From assembly GCA_035325705.1 (NCBI GenBank), contig DAOKZI010000003.1, positions 124,001 to 188,000 of the forward strand: DNA of 64,000 nt. The letters run 5' to 3'. Origin of the DNA: Ga0077536 sp035325705 (lineage in GTDB: Bacteria > Pseudomonadota > Gammaproteobacteria > Ga0077536). A program made the position numbers and the translations under genes. Each line of letters starts with the position of its first letter. Position 1 is the stretch's first letter. The notes under the pieces were generated by a model that had not been told where the DNA came from, did no database searches, and saw only the letters and a list, made by a program, of their open reading frames with translations. Below, piece after piece: positions 44,671 to 53,107 of this stretch.

Positions 44671-45681
44671 TCAGGACTTGGGCTGCTGGCTGCCGTAGCC
44701 GTAGCCGTATCCATAGCCGTAACCATATCCGTACTGACCGTAGCCGTAACCGTAGTTGCCGCCGGCCGCCTGGTGGCGAATCTTGTTGAGCACCAGCCCC
44801 GTGATCTGAACGTGCTCGAGTGCGGACAGCGTGCGCTTGAGCGTTTCGCGCGCGGTCTTGTAGGCCTCGACGACGAGCACGACCTGGCCGATCAGCGGCG
44901 CGAGCGCCGCCGCACCGGACATCGCGAGCACCGGGGGTGCGTCGAAGATGATGAGGCGATCGGAATAGCGCGACGCGAGCTCCGCCGCGAGTTTCACCAT
45001 CGCCTGGCTCGCCAGCCGTTCGGTAATGCCTTCCCGGATCGTGCCGGCAGGAATGAACGACAGCGTCGGCACATTGGTACGCTGGATGATTTCCGCCAGA
45101 TCGAGATCGGGATGCGCGAGATAGTCATAAAGGCCGGTGCGATTGAAGGCACCGAACAGGCGGCTCAGATCGGATTTCAGGATGTCGCTGTCGATCGCGA
45201 GCACGGTGCGATCGATCTCCATCGCGATGCTCGTCGCGAGATTCATCGTGGTATAGGTCTTGCCCTCGCCCGGCATCGAGCTCGTCACCATGACGAGGTT
45301 GGACGGCTTGCCCGCCGCCGTCGCGCCCGGCGCCGTGTTCGCGATCAGACGGCGCTTGACCTGCTGGAATTCCTCGGACAGGCGCGAAGCCGGATCTCCG
45401 GGGACCAGAAAACCGAGCCGCCGCAAGCGTTCGAAGTCGAGCTCGAGCGCCGGGCGGCCGAAATTTTGCCGCGGCAGCGCCGTGCCCGGCCCCGACGGCG
45501 CGGTGACCGGCGACGTCGGCGCTGGGGTGTCGACGCTGGGGGCCATCGCCTGCAGTTCGCCTGCTGCGTCCGATGGCGCAGACGCCTGCGGCGCTGCAGC
45601 TCCTTCGCTCCCCGCAGTGTCGCCGGCCGGTGCATCGGGTTCACCGCCGAGCTTGCGCATCGCGCGTTCGATAGTGCTCAC
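44671..45681 (-). CDS. XrtA-associated BY-type tyrosine autokinase (TIGR03018 type) with Tyr-Gly tail
   Basis: A 336-residue cytoplasmic kinase of the Wzc/CpsD family starting at a GTG that overlaps the Wzz stop. After an Ala/Pro-rich linker (residues about 12-70), VTSSMPGEGKTYTTMNLA is Walker A, VLAIDSDILKSDL is Walker A', and RLIIFDAPPVL is Walker B. The C-terminus carries ten Tyr residues in YG dipeptides, the autophosphorylation cluster that controls EPS chain length and export. The YG tail is encoded by near-perfect hexanucleotide repeats at about 44690-44765. It works with the separately encoded Wzz-like protein. Confidence 0.95.
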   Translation of the reverse strand: MSTIERAMRKLGGEPDAPAGDTAGSEGAAAPQASAPSDAAGELQAMAPSVDTPAPTSPVTAPSGPGTALPRQNFGRPALELDFERLRRLGFLVPGDPASRLSEEFQQVKRRLIANTAPGATAAGKPSNLVMVTSSMPGEGKTYTTMNLATSIAMEIDRTVLAIDSDILKSDLSRLFGAFNRTGLYDYLAHPDLDLAEIIQRTNVPTLSFIPAGTIREGITERLASQAMVKLAAELASRYSDRLIIFDAPPVLAMSGAAALAPLIGQVVLVVEAYKTARETLKRTLSALEHVQITGLVLNKIRHQAAGGNYGYGYGQYGYGYGYGYGYGYGSQQPKS

Positions 45682-47315
45682 GCAATCATTCCTATCACGG
45701 ATGAAATCTTGCCGTGTAAATCGATACCCATCACGAACATCACGACCTGCCCGACGTACACGAGCACGAGCCCGGCGAGTGCGGCGGAGAAAGCCATCAG
45801 CTCGTAGCGGCGCTGCTGGCGATGCAGCGGACTGCTCGTCAGGCTGATCACGCCGATCACGGGCAGGCCCGTGATGTCCTTCAGGTCGGGCACGTCGATG
45901 ATGCGCGGATTCATTTGCGACAGCAGGGCCGACAGCGCTCCGCCGATGCCGAGCCCCACGATCAGCACGATGCTGGAGAACAGGAGCCGGTTCGGCCCGG
46001 TCGGCAGCAGCGGCACGCGCGGCGGCTCGATGATCTTGACCTTGACGTCGTCCTCGCTCTGATCCGCCTCCTGCGCCATGTAGGCGAGCTCACGGCGCTT
46101 GAGCAGTTCGTCGTACTGAGTCTTGTTGACCTCGTAGTCGCGGTTCAGTCGAGCGAGTTCAGCCTCGACCTCGGGTACCGTGTCGACCCTCTTCTCAAGT
46201 TCCTTCACACGACGCTCGAATTCCTGGACTCGCGTCTGGAGACCGGCAACCATCGCATCGGCTTCCGCGGCCTGCAGTTGGAGCTGCTGCTTGAAGGGAT
46301 TGCCCATCATCGCAGCGAAATCGTCCTCCTGTTCCTCCGCAACGGGCGGCTTTTCCTTCGCTTCCTTCGCGAGCTCCTGCTTGCGCGTCTCGATCTTGGC
46401 CTTGAAGTCCTCGATCATCTTGCGCATCGCGACGATGTCGGGGTGCTTTTCGGTGTAGGAGACGAGGAGATCATCAATACGATTGTTTAGTTCTGCAATC
46501 TTGCCTTCGTACTGCGCGATCGCGCCGTCGACCTCCTCGGCGGCGAGATCGTCGTCCAGCGCAAACGGATCCTCGACTGCCGAGCTCGCGTTCTTCGCCT
46601 GCTCCTTGAGCTGATCGCGACGGCGCATGCCTTCCTCGAGTTGGAGCTGCGCCTCCTTCAGTTCCGTGTGCGCCTGTTCGAGTCGCGAAAAGAAGCCGCC
46701 CTGAGAGCCCGGCATCACGCCGACGTTGCGCTGCTTGAAGGCCTTCAATCGCTCCTCGGCTTCGACCAGGCGCTTCTCGTAGGCAGCGATCTGTTCCTCG
46801 AGAAATTTTTGCGTCACCGCCGTCTCGCGCCGCGTGTCGCCGAGCGCGGATTCCATGAACGTGTTCAGCAGTTCGTCGACGACGGCTTTGGCGACTTTGG
46901 GCTTCTCGTTCGAATACTTAATTTCGTAGATATTGTCGCGCGTCGTGCCGACAATTGAGACGTCAGAAGACAAATCCGCTATCAGCTTGTCGAATTCCTC
47001 CGGCGTCTTGGTGCCGAGATCGAGGTCGGTGCGCCGCGCGACCTCTTCGAGATTCGGGCGCGTCAGCAGCGTGCGACTCAAGAGCATCGTCGTGTTCGAC
47101 AGATCGCCGCTGTCGAACGCGATACCCCGCAACAGCGGACGCAGCATCGACCGCGAATCTAGATAGACCTTCGCGCTCACCTCGTACTGATCCGGCATTA
47201 ACTGCACGCCGGCCCAGCCCAGCGTGCAGGCGACGATGGCCGTCGCCAGGCCGACCCAGCGATAGAGCCAGGCCATGCGGAGGAAAGTGCGGGCGACTTG
47301 TACCTGCTCATACAT
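45678..47315 (-). CDS. XrtA system polysaccharide chain-length determinant (Wzz-like, TIGR03007 type)
   Basis: A 545-residue inner-membrane protein with a helix near residues 18-36, a long periplasmic domain with coiled-coil stretches (about residues 150-220 and 255-420), and a second helix near 445-465 (LLFSSIVLIVGLGIGGALSA). A third hydrophobic segment lies close to the C-terminus. DQYEVSAKVYLDSRSMLRPLL and NIYEIKYSNEKPKVAKAVV are family blocks. It controls polymer length and activates the Tyr kinase encoded just downstream (GTGA overlap). Confidence 0.95.
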   Translation of the reverse strand: MYEQVQVARTFLRMAWLYRWVGLATAIVACTLGWAGVQLMPDQYEVSAKVYLDSRSMLRPLLRGIAFDSGDLSNTTMLLSRTLLTRPNLEEVARRTDLDLGTKTPEEFDKLIADLSSDVSIVGTTRDNIYEIKYSNEKPKVAKAVVDELLNTFMESALGDTRRETAVTQKFLEEQIAAYEKRLVEAEERLKAFKQRNVGVMPGSQGGFFSRLEQAHTELKEAQLQLEEGMRRRDQLKEQAKNASSAVEDPFALDDDLAAEEVDGAIAQYEGKIAELNNRIDDLLVSYTEKHPDIVAMRKMIEDFKAKIETRKQELAKEAKEKPPVAEEQEDDFAAMMGNPFKQQLQLQAAEADAMVAGLQTRVQEFERRVKELEKRVDTVPEVEAELARLNRDYEVNKTQYDELLKRRELAYMAQEADQSEDDVKVKIIEPPRVPLLPTGPNRLLFSSIVLIVGLGIGGALSALLSQMNPRIIDVPDLKDITGLPVIGVISLTSSPLHRQQRRYELMAFSAALAGLVLVYVGQVVMFVMGIDLHGKISSVIGMIA

Positions 47316-47371
47316 GCGGGCGTTTACCGGCTACGAGACGATGGGAGCGTTGTCGGCATGCAGGTGCGGAA

Positions 47372-48037
47372 CTAGAACCAGGCTTCCGGGATGATGATGA
47401 TGTCGCCAGGCTGAAGTGCGACGTTCGCGGAGATGTCGCCGTCGCGGATCAAATCGTCCAGGCGCACGTTGTATTCTTCTTCCTTGCCGCCGGCATAACG
47501 TACCAGCACGGCGCGGTTGCCGGCCGCGAAATCGGTGAGGCCGCCGGTCTGGATCATCAGATCCAGCGCGGTCATGTTGCGACGATACGGCGTGGCGGTC
47601 GGCCGGGTCGCCTCGCCGACGACGCGCACCTGATCGTAGTATTCGCCGACAAAGCCCTCGACGGTCACTGTCACCAGCGGATCGCGCACATATTCACCGA
47701 GCTCCTTCTCGAGCTCGGTCGCGAGCTCGGGCGGCGTCTTGCCGGTGGCGAGAAATTCCTTGACGAGCGGCGTCGAGAAGCGCCCGTCGGGCCGGACGGC
47801 GACGGTCTGCGACAGCTCGGGATTGCGCCAGACGAAGATGTTGAGGCTGTCGCCGGGACCGACGCGATAGACCCAGTCTTTCGCATAGTCGGTCTCGCGC
47901 GGGGCGTCCGGCAGGCTGGACCAGAAGGGATTGGATATCGAGCAGCCGCCGAGCATCGCGCCGATGGCGACCGGCGCGCACACGGCGAGAAGCCGTGGTT
48001 TCCAGCTACGGATTCGAGTCACTGTCGTCGCCCCCAT
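47372..48037 (-). CDS. XrtA/PEP-CTERM exopolysaccharide export lipoprotein (Wza-like, TIGR03027 type)
   Basis: A 221-residue outer-membrane lipoprotein with lipobox AMLGGC and acylated Cys32. YRVGPGDSLNIFVWRNPELS and VRPDGRFSTPLVKEFLATG form the poly-export domain, followed by an SLBB domain (VRVVGEATRPTATPYRRNM, LQPGDIIIIPEAWF). The short length fits the XrtA branch, which lacks Wza's terminal helix domain. AGGAG lies 7 bases before the ATG. First gene of the 24-kb leftward series, so its upstream region should hold the main promoter. Confidence 0.95.
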   Translation of the reverse strand: MGATTVTRIRSWKPRLLAVCAPVAIGAMLGGCSISNPFWSSLPDAPRETDYAKDWVYRVGPGDSLNIFVWRNPELSQTVAVRPDGRFSTPLVKEFLATGKTPPELATELEKELGEYVRDPLVTVTVEGFVGEYYDQVRVVGEATRPTATPYRRNMTALDLMIQTGGLTDFAAGNRAVLVRYAGGKEEEYNVRLDDLIRDGDISANVALQPGDIIIIPEAWF

Positions 48038-48309
48038 GATCCTTCTCCTCGAGCCATGTCGTCCGGTGCCAGGCGTCCACCCGATGAGGCAGACATAAAG
48101 CCTTCACTATCAAGACGGTTAGATGCCATTTTTTATCTATTTGTTGATTAAGTCCAGCGCGATCCTGCGCGCGGCGGGCCACGGACACGGACTGCCGGAG
48201 ATCGGCGGCGGGACTGATTCCTGAAGCCGCCAGTCTAGGGAAGGTTTCGATTCCCGCACCGCGGCAGCCGGCACGGCGTGACAATTGTTGTCTTGTCCGC
48301 GTCGCGACC
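48038..48309. other. Leader/promoter region of the XrtA gene series
   Basis: These 272 bases separate the acyltransferase gene from the export lipoprotein gene, both leftward. A distinctly AT-rich block at about 48120-48155 stands out and probably contains the operon promoter on the minus strand. I looked for a sigma-54-type GG-N10-GC element and found only a poor match near 48071-48084. No small gene is evident. Confidence 0.45.
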
Positions 48310-49563
48310 TCAGGCCGCGGCGTCATCAGCCCCCTCGGACTCGGACGCCGACAGGTAGCCGATTACGAACGAAATGTGGCGTTCCGAAAAGCTGACTCGT
48401 CCGTCCGCGGCGAGCACCTCGAGGTAGTCGCGGGTGATCTGTTCGTCGACGGCCGCCATCAACGCCAGCTCGCGCGGGCCGCCCCTGAACACGAGGACCG
48501 TGGAGTCGCTGCGGTCCGGCGCTGCCTGCTTACGGGCGGCCTCGAGCGCGAACTCGAGGCGCTGCGAGGGATGGGCAAAGGCGAGCACCATCGCCAGCTC
48601 GTCCATCGAACGCATGCGCGCGGCAAACACCTTGAACAGCCGCCGCGCCCGGCCGGGGTGCTCGTGCAACTGCTGTTCGAAGCTGCCGCGGTCCAGGGTC
48701 ATCAGCTCGCAGTCGGTCAGTGCCGTCGCCGAGGCGGCACGCGGCAAATCGTCGAGCAGCGCGAGCTCGCCGAACAGGTGGCCGCGTCCCAGATGGGCAA
48801 GGGTCAGCTCCTGGTCGCCGTCACGCTTGCGCGAAATCCGGATTTCACCGCTTTCGACCACATAGGCATGCTCGCCGATGTCGCCTTCGTTGAAGACGAT
48901 CTCGCCGGAGCGCAGCACCAGCCGCTCGAAGCTGTCCTGGAAGGAGCTGAGCGCCGTGTCGGGCAGATCGCCCAGCGCCCAGCCGATGAACTGCTGCGTG
49001 GTACCGGCGAGCGGGATGACGAAGTTGCCGATCTCCTCGTTCCAGATTTTCTCGCACAGCTCGGAGAAACCGAGCCGCCGGTACATGCCCGCCGTCTCGT
49101 AGTTCACCACGACGACGACGTGTGACGCGCCATAGCCCTGGCACACCGTCGCGGCCATGCGGAACATTGCCCGGATCACATCGCGCCGGCGCCGCCATGG
49201 GCCGCGGATCGCGAGCATGCCGGCGCTGCCGAATACCGGCGTGTCGCGCTCGGCCCATTCGTGCCCGAGCGACGGCAGATCGGCGACGGCGTGGCGGCGG
49301 TAGTCCGTGAAATCGTAGAGCTCGTCGACCGGCAGCCCGGCGTCGCTGTCCTTGACCAGCCGCATCGTCGCGACCGGCTCGGTGTGCTCGTAGGCGACGA
49401 CGTGGTAGACGCTGGGGAAAGCGTCGAAGTGATCGACCAGCCGATGGCCCGGCACCGGCTTGCCGCCGAACTTGCCGTCTTCGATGACGAAGACCTCGTG
49501 GCGCAGCCACAGGGCATCATCGATTTCCTTCGGGCTGCGTGCCAGCTTGATTCTGATGGGCAT
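48310..49563 (-). CDS. PEP-CTERM/exosortase-associated N-acyltransferase (TIGR03694-like) with cyclic-nucleotide-binding domain
   Basis: From the ATG at 49563 the protein has 417 residues. Residues 1 to about 190 form a GNAT-like N-acyl amino acid synthase domain (RHEVFVIEDGKFGGKPVPG, RRHAVADLPSLGHEWAE, VVVVNYETAGMYRRLGFSELC). Residues about 210-330 are a cNMP-binding/Crp-type domain (LRSGEIVFNEGDIGEHAYVVE, GHLFGELALLDDLPRAASATA). No DNA-binding helix-turn-helix is obvious in the remaining 80 residues. The GELALL...PRAA phosphate-binding cassette is intact, so a cyclic nucleotide may control acyltransferase activity. It is unlike the usual stand-alone acyltransferase of such loci. Confidence 0.85.
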   Translation of the reverse strand: MPIRIKLARSPKEIDDALWLRHEVFVIEDGKFGGKPVPGHRLVDHFDAFPSVYHVVAYEHTEPVATMRLVKDSDAGLPVDELYDFTDYRRHAVADLPSLGHEWAERDTPVFGSAGMLAIRGPWRRRRDVIRAMFRMAATVCQGYGASHVVVVVNYETAGMYRRLGFSELCEKIWNEEIGNFVIPLAGTTQQFIGWALGDLPDTALSSFQDSFERLVLRSGEIVFNEGDIGEHAYVVESGEIRISRKRDGDQELTLAHLGRGHLFGELALLDDLPRAASATALTDCELMTLDRGSFEQQLHEHPGRARRLFKVFAARMRSMDELAMVLAFAHPSQRLEFALEAARKQAAPDRSDSTVLVFRGGPRELALMAAVDEQITRDYLEVLAADGRVSFSERHISFVIGYLSASESEGADDAAA

Positions 49564-49704
49564 AGGATCCGCCAGAGGCAAAAGGCCGCCCCGCAGGCGG
49601 TCGCTGCCATCCTCTTTGCTGAGCTTGAGTCTAGCACGCCCCCGCAGAGGACCCGGGGCCCCGGCGGGCGGCGGCCTGCTTCCGCCCTTCCGTCGGCCCG
49701 CCGC

Positions 49705-51294
49705 TCAGAAACTGAAGCGCAGCTCGGTGTAGATGCGATCGGTGTCGTCGAACTGCCCAAATAGTCCCGTCGGCGGGCCGCCGAAGACGTCGCCGCCGAG
49801 TGTCGCACGCCAGTCTTCGGCGAAGTCCCAGCTAATCTTGGTCTGCAGCACCCACTCGTTGCGGTCGAGACTGCGGATCCACAGGATTTCGGGCGTGACG
49901 TCCGGATGCCAGCTCGAGGTCGTCAGCAAGATGCTGACGCCCGTCTCCAACTCCTTGAACAGCATGTCCCGGTCGTGGTCCTGGAACCAGGTCTGGAAGA
50001 ACTGCACGTTGACGTTGTGGCCCGTCTCACCGGCCCAGTCGGCGCCGATCACATAGCGCAGCTCGTCGGTTTCGACGAGGCCGTCGAGATCGCTCAGGCG
50101 CTCGACGCTCATCAAGCGATTGAAGGTCTGGATCGCCTCGGCTTTCAGCACGAAGCTGCCGAAGTCCTTGGCGAGCGTGCTGCCGAGCTGGTGGATGCGC
50201 TCGTGGATCGGCTTGAAGGTGACCGTCGGCGTCGGCGCGAGGCCGATCCGGCGATCGAGGGCCGCGGTCTTATCCGGGCTCGTGTAGTAGAACAGCGATA
50301 CGTCCCAGCCGTTCTTCAGATACGAAGCGCGCGCGCCGGCGCCGAAGTCGTCCCAGCCGGAGCGGGGTGCCTTGTCGTCGAGGAACACGCCGCGCACGCC
50401 CGGCGGCAGCTCGATCGGAAACGGATAGTAGTCCGCGCCGAATACGCCCAGATTATCGACCGTCATGATCGGGATGTAGACGAACTCGCCGTGGAAATCG
50501 CCGTTGAAGTACTCGGCGCGCGCCGCCCACTGCGGAATGCGGATCAAATCGAAGTCCGGCAGCACGAACTCGCGCAGGTCCAGCGCGGAGATCACGTCGG
50601 CGAAAAACAGGCCCACCATCTCGCCCCAGACGATGTGCTGGCGGCCGAGCCTGAACTCCCAGTTGTCGGCGTCGATGTCGACGTACGATTCGTCGACGTA
50701 GCCGAAGACTTTTTCGTCGTCTTCGACGCGATCGTTGTAGAAGGTCTCGAACTCGAACACGGGGTCGTATTCGAAATGACCGCCGAGCTGCCATTTGATG
50801 CGGCCGTTGAAGGCGCCGTTGAGCCGCAGCTTGAAGATGTTCCGAAGTTTCGAGAAATGCCCGTCCTCGGGCACGGTGTACGCGAACTCGTTCTGATAGA
50901 AACCGCTGACCCGCACCGCGGGCTGCCGTTCGGGCACGCTCGCCGGTGCGGCGGCCGTGCTCGCCGGCGCCGGAGGGGCCGGCTCGCCGAACAGACCCTC
51001 GACGCTCTCGGCGTTCCCGGCGTCTTCGCCCGGCGTCTCGGCTGCGGCCGGCGCCGCGGGCTCGGGTTCCCCGAAGAGGTCGTCGACGCTCTCGGCGCTG
51101 CCGGCATCCTCGCTCGCGGCTTCCGTCGCCGCGGGTTCGCTCGGCGTCGCCGCCGGCGCGGTGCCGTCGTCCTCGAAGAGATCGTCCATCGACTCCTGTG
51201 CCAACAGCACTCTGTCGAGCGCGTCGGCGGCGACAGCAGGAGCCACGGCGAGCGCCGTGACGGCAAACGTGGCGAGCAAGGCGGATCTGTTCAT
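49705..51294 (-). CDS. DUF1302-like beta-barrel outer-membrane protein with N-terminal DLF repeats
   Basis: A 529-residue exported protein: signal peptide ALLATFAVTALAVAPAVAA, then a low-complexity Ala/Pro/Glu region (about residues 35-115) containing three copies of a short acidic motif (SMDDLFEDD, SVDDLFGEP, SVEGLFGEP). The rest is a beta-rich domain (VRVSGFYQNEFAY, WEFRLGRQHIVWGE, YTELRFSF) with a terminal Phe, as in DUF1302-type barrels. It overlaps the ABC ATPase gene upstream (ATGA), suggesting it is the outer-membrane component of the same export system. The motif repeats could dock a periplasmic partner. Confidence 0.8.
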   Translation of the reverse strand: MNRSALLATFAVTALAVAPAVAADALDRVLLAQESMDDLFEDDGTAPAATPSEPAATEAASEDAGSAESVDDLFGEPEPAAPAAAETPGEDAGNAESVEGLFGEPAPPAPASTAAAPASVPERQPAVRVSGFYQNEFAYTVPEDGHFSKLRNIFKLRLNGAFNGRIKWQLGGHFEYDPVFEFETFYNDRVEDDEKVFGYVDESYVDIDADNWEFRLGRQHIVWGEMVGLFFADVISALDLREFVLPDFDLIRIPQWAARAEYFNGDFHGEFVYIPIMTVDNLGVFGADYYPFPIELPPGVRGVFLDDKAPRSGWDDFGAGARASYLKNGWDVSLFYYTSPDKTAALDRRIGLAPTPTVTFKPIHERIHQLGSTLAKDFGSFVLKAEAIQTFNRLMSVERLSDLDGLVETDELRYVIGADWAGETGHNVNVQFFQTWFQDHDRDMLFKELETGVSILLTTSSWHPDVTPEILWIRSLDRNEWVLQTKISWDFAEDWRATLGGDVFGGPPTGLFGQFDDTDRIYTELRFSF

Positions 51295-51998
51295 CCGTGC
51301 ATTCCCTGGGTGTGGAGGCCGCGTTCGACGACCAGCCGGCCGTCGGCGACGCTGACGACGCGATCGGCCATTTCCATGATGCGGAAGTCGTGGGTCGAGA
51401 AGATGAATGTGGTCTTCTCGCTTTCGTTGATCTGCTTCATCAGCGCGAGGATGCTCTCGCCGGTCTTCGAGTCGAGGTTCGCAGTCGGCTCGTCGGCGAG
51501 GATGATGCTCGGGCCGCCGGCGAGCGCGCGCGCGATTGCGACGCGCTGGCGCTGGCCGCCGGACAGCTCATTGGGCCGGTGGCGCATCTTCCCGCCGAGG
51601 CCGACGATCTCGAGATACTGCTTCACGCGCTCCTGGCGCTCCTTCTTGCCGAGATCGCGGCGCTGGAGCATTGGATATTCGACGTTCTCCCAGGCGGTCA
51701 GCACGGGCAGCAGGTTGAAAGTCTGGAACACGAAGCCGAGCGTACGCGCGCGCAGATCGGCGAGCTCGTCCGGGGTCTTGCGGCTGACCATCTCCTCGCC
51801 GATGAAGATGTCGCCCTTGGTCGGCGTGTCGATGCAGCCGATCAAATTGAGCAGCGTGGTCTTGCCGCTGCCCGAAGGACCGGCGATGGCGAGGAAGCGA
51901 CCGGGCGCCACGACCATCGAGATGTCCTGCAGTGCCTGCACCGTCTGATTGCCGAGCTTGTACTCCTTGTACACATGCTCCACGCGCACGACGCTCAT
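51291..51998 (-). CDS. ABC transporter ATP-binding protein (LolD/MacB type)
   Basis: A 235-residue ATPase. GPSGSGKTTLLNLIG is Walker A, the Q-loop is in FVFQTFNLLPVLT, LSGGQRQRVAIARAL is the ABC signature, and IILADEPTANLD is Walker B, followed by the H-loop in IFSTHDFRIM. The sequence belongs to the LolD/MacB/FtsE group that pairs with FtsX-fold permeases. Two such permeases are encoded at 58048 and 59720, 6 kb away, and a LolA-like protein at 52260. It is divergently transcribed from the latter. Confidence 0.94.
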   Translation of the reverse strand: MSVVRVEHVYKEYKLGNQTVQALQDISMVVAPGRFLAIAGPSGSGKTTLLNLIGCIDTPTKGDIFIGEEMVSRKTPDELADLRARTLGFVFQTFNLLPVLTAWENVEYPMLQRRDLGKKERQERVKQYLEIVGLGGKMRHRPNELSGGQRQRVAIARALAGGPSIILADEPTANLDSKTGESILALMKQINESEKTTFIFSTHDFRIMEMADRVVSVADGRLVVERGLHTQGMHG

Positions 51999-52259
51999 CG
52001 CGGACGCTCCGCGGGCTCATACGCCTCCCCCGCCACGACCGGCAATCCCCATCCCGGGCTCATGGTGTTTCTCAGTTGGCCCCGTTAAAGTGTTGAAATA
52101 CGGCCGCGTTCGAATGCTAGCACAAGGCGCGGCGCAGATTCACGGGCAGCCGGACCGAGCGCGGGAAGCCGCCGGCCCCCTCGCATCCCTGCTTCAGTCT
52201 CCGGCCATAGGGGCCGACAATCGGCCTCTCCCGCCAAGGTCGTTCCGAGGATTTCCCAG
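51999..52259. other. Divergent promoter region of the lipid/lipoprotein export genes
   Basis: These 261 bases lie between the leftward ATPase gene and the rightward LolA-like gene. AT-rich patches near 52080-52125 (around GTTAAAGTGTTGAAATACGG) are the best places for promoters. No coding sequence is apparent. Confidence 0.4.
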
Positions 52260-53012
52260 ATGCTCCAGCTCGCCCGCACCCTGCCCCTGTTCACGCTCGC
52301 GTTGCTTGCAGCGTTCGTCCCCAACGCCGGCGCCGCCGTGCCGGACCCCGATGCGCTGGTCGCAGCCGCCGACGCCATCCGCTTCCCGACCGAGGCCTTC
52401 CAGATCCAGGTCAAGGTCACGACCTCGGGCCGCAGCGCGCCGGACGTCCACGAATACCAGGTGCTGCAGAAGGGGCACGATCAGAGCGTCGTGCGCACGC
52501 TATCGCCCGCCTCGGAGAAAGGCCAGGTGATGCTGCTGAAGGGCGCGGACCTGTGGGTCTTCATGCCCCAGGTCTCGCAGCCCGTGCGCCTGCCGCTGTC
52601 GCAGCGGCTGACCGGCCAGGTCGCGAACGGCGACCTGGCGCGCGCGAACTTCGCCGGTGACTACAAGGCGACGCTGCTCGCCGAAGAAGACGTCGGTGGC
52701 AAGAAATGCGCGAAGCTCGAGCTCATCGCCGCGCGCAAGGGGGTGACCTACCAGCGCGTACTGTACTGGATCGAACTGGCGACGAAGCGCCCGGTCAAGG
52801 TCGAGTTCTACACGGTATCGAAGCGCCTGATGAAGTCGGGCGTGTACGAGGACTTCAAGGACATGGGCGAGGTCGTGCGCCCCGCCCGCCTGGTGCTCAC
52901 CGACGAGCTGCGCAAGGGGGAGCAGTCGGTACTCGAATACACCGGGCTCAAGAAGCGCGAGATTCCGGACAAGGTGTTCTCGAAGGAGTTCTTGCGCAAG
53001 TTGCAGGACTGA
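52260..53012 (+). CDS. LolA-like outer-membrane lipoprotein-sorting protein (COG2834 type)
   Basis: A 250-residue periplasmic protein with a signal peptide (LARTLPLFTLALLAAFVPNAGA). The mature part has the open beta-barrel pattern of LolA/LolB-like carriers: VLQKGHDQSVVRTLSP, DLWVFMPQVSQPVRLPLSQRL, GVTYQRVLYWIE, RPVKVEFYT and DEFRKGE-like strands near the end. Such proteins shuttle a lipid or lipoprotein from an FtsX-type ABC exporter to the outer membrane. It stands alone here, divergent from its ATPase and separated from the permeases by prsT and the PEP-CTERM gene. Confidence 0.88.
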   Translation: MLQLARTLPLFTLALLAAFVPNAGAAVPDPDALVAAADAIRFPTEAFQIQVKVTTSGRSAPDVHEYQVLQKGHDQSVVRTLSPASEKGQVMLLKGADLWVFMPQVSQPVRLPLSQRLTGQVANGDLARANFAGDYKATLLAEEDVGGKKCAKLELIAARKGVTYQRVLYWIELATKRPVKVEFYTVSKRLMKSGVYEDFKDMGEVVRPARLVLTDELRKGEQSVLEYTGLKKREIPDKVFSKEFLRKLQD

Positions 53013-53107
53013 TAACGTTTTTCAGTAGCGCATGTCCAGTCGTTCCCCTGAAGCGTCCTTGAAGCCGCCGATTGGCAGCAAAACTGATCTCGTCGTCCCT
53101 TGGTAAG

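Noticed and set aside
48071..48084. Sigma-54 promoter for the XrtA operon
   Set aside because: The GG-N10-GC spacing can be found, but the surrounding bases do not match the -24 or -12 consensus.
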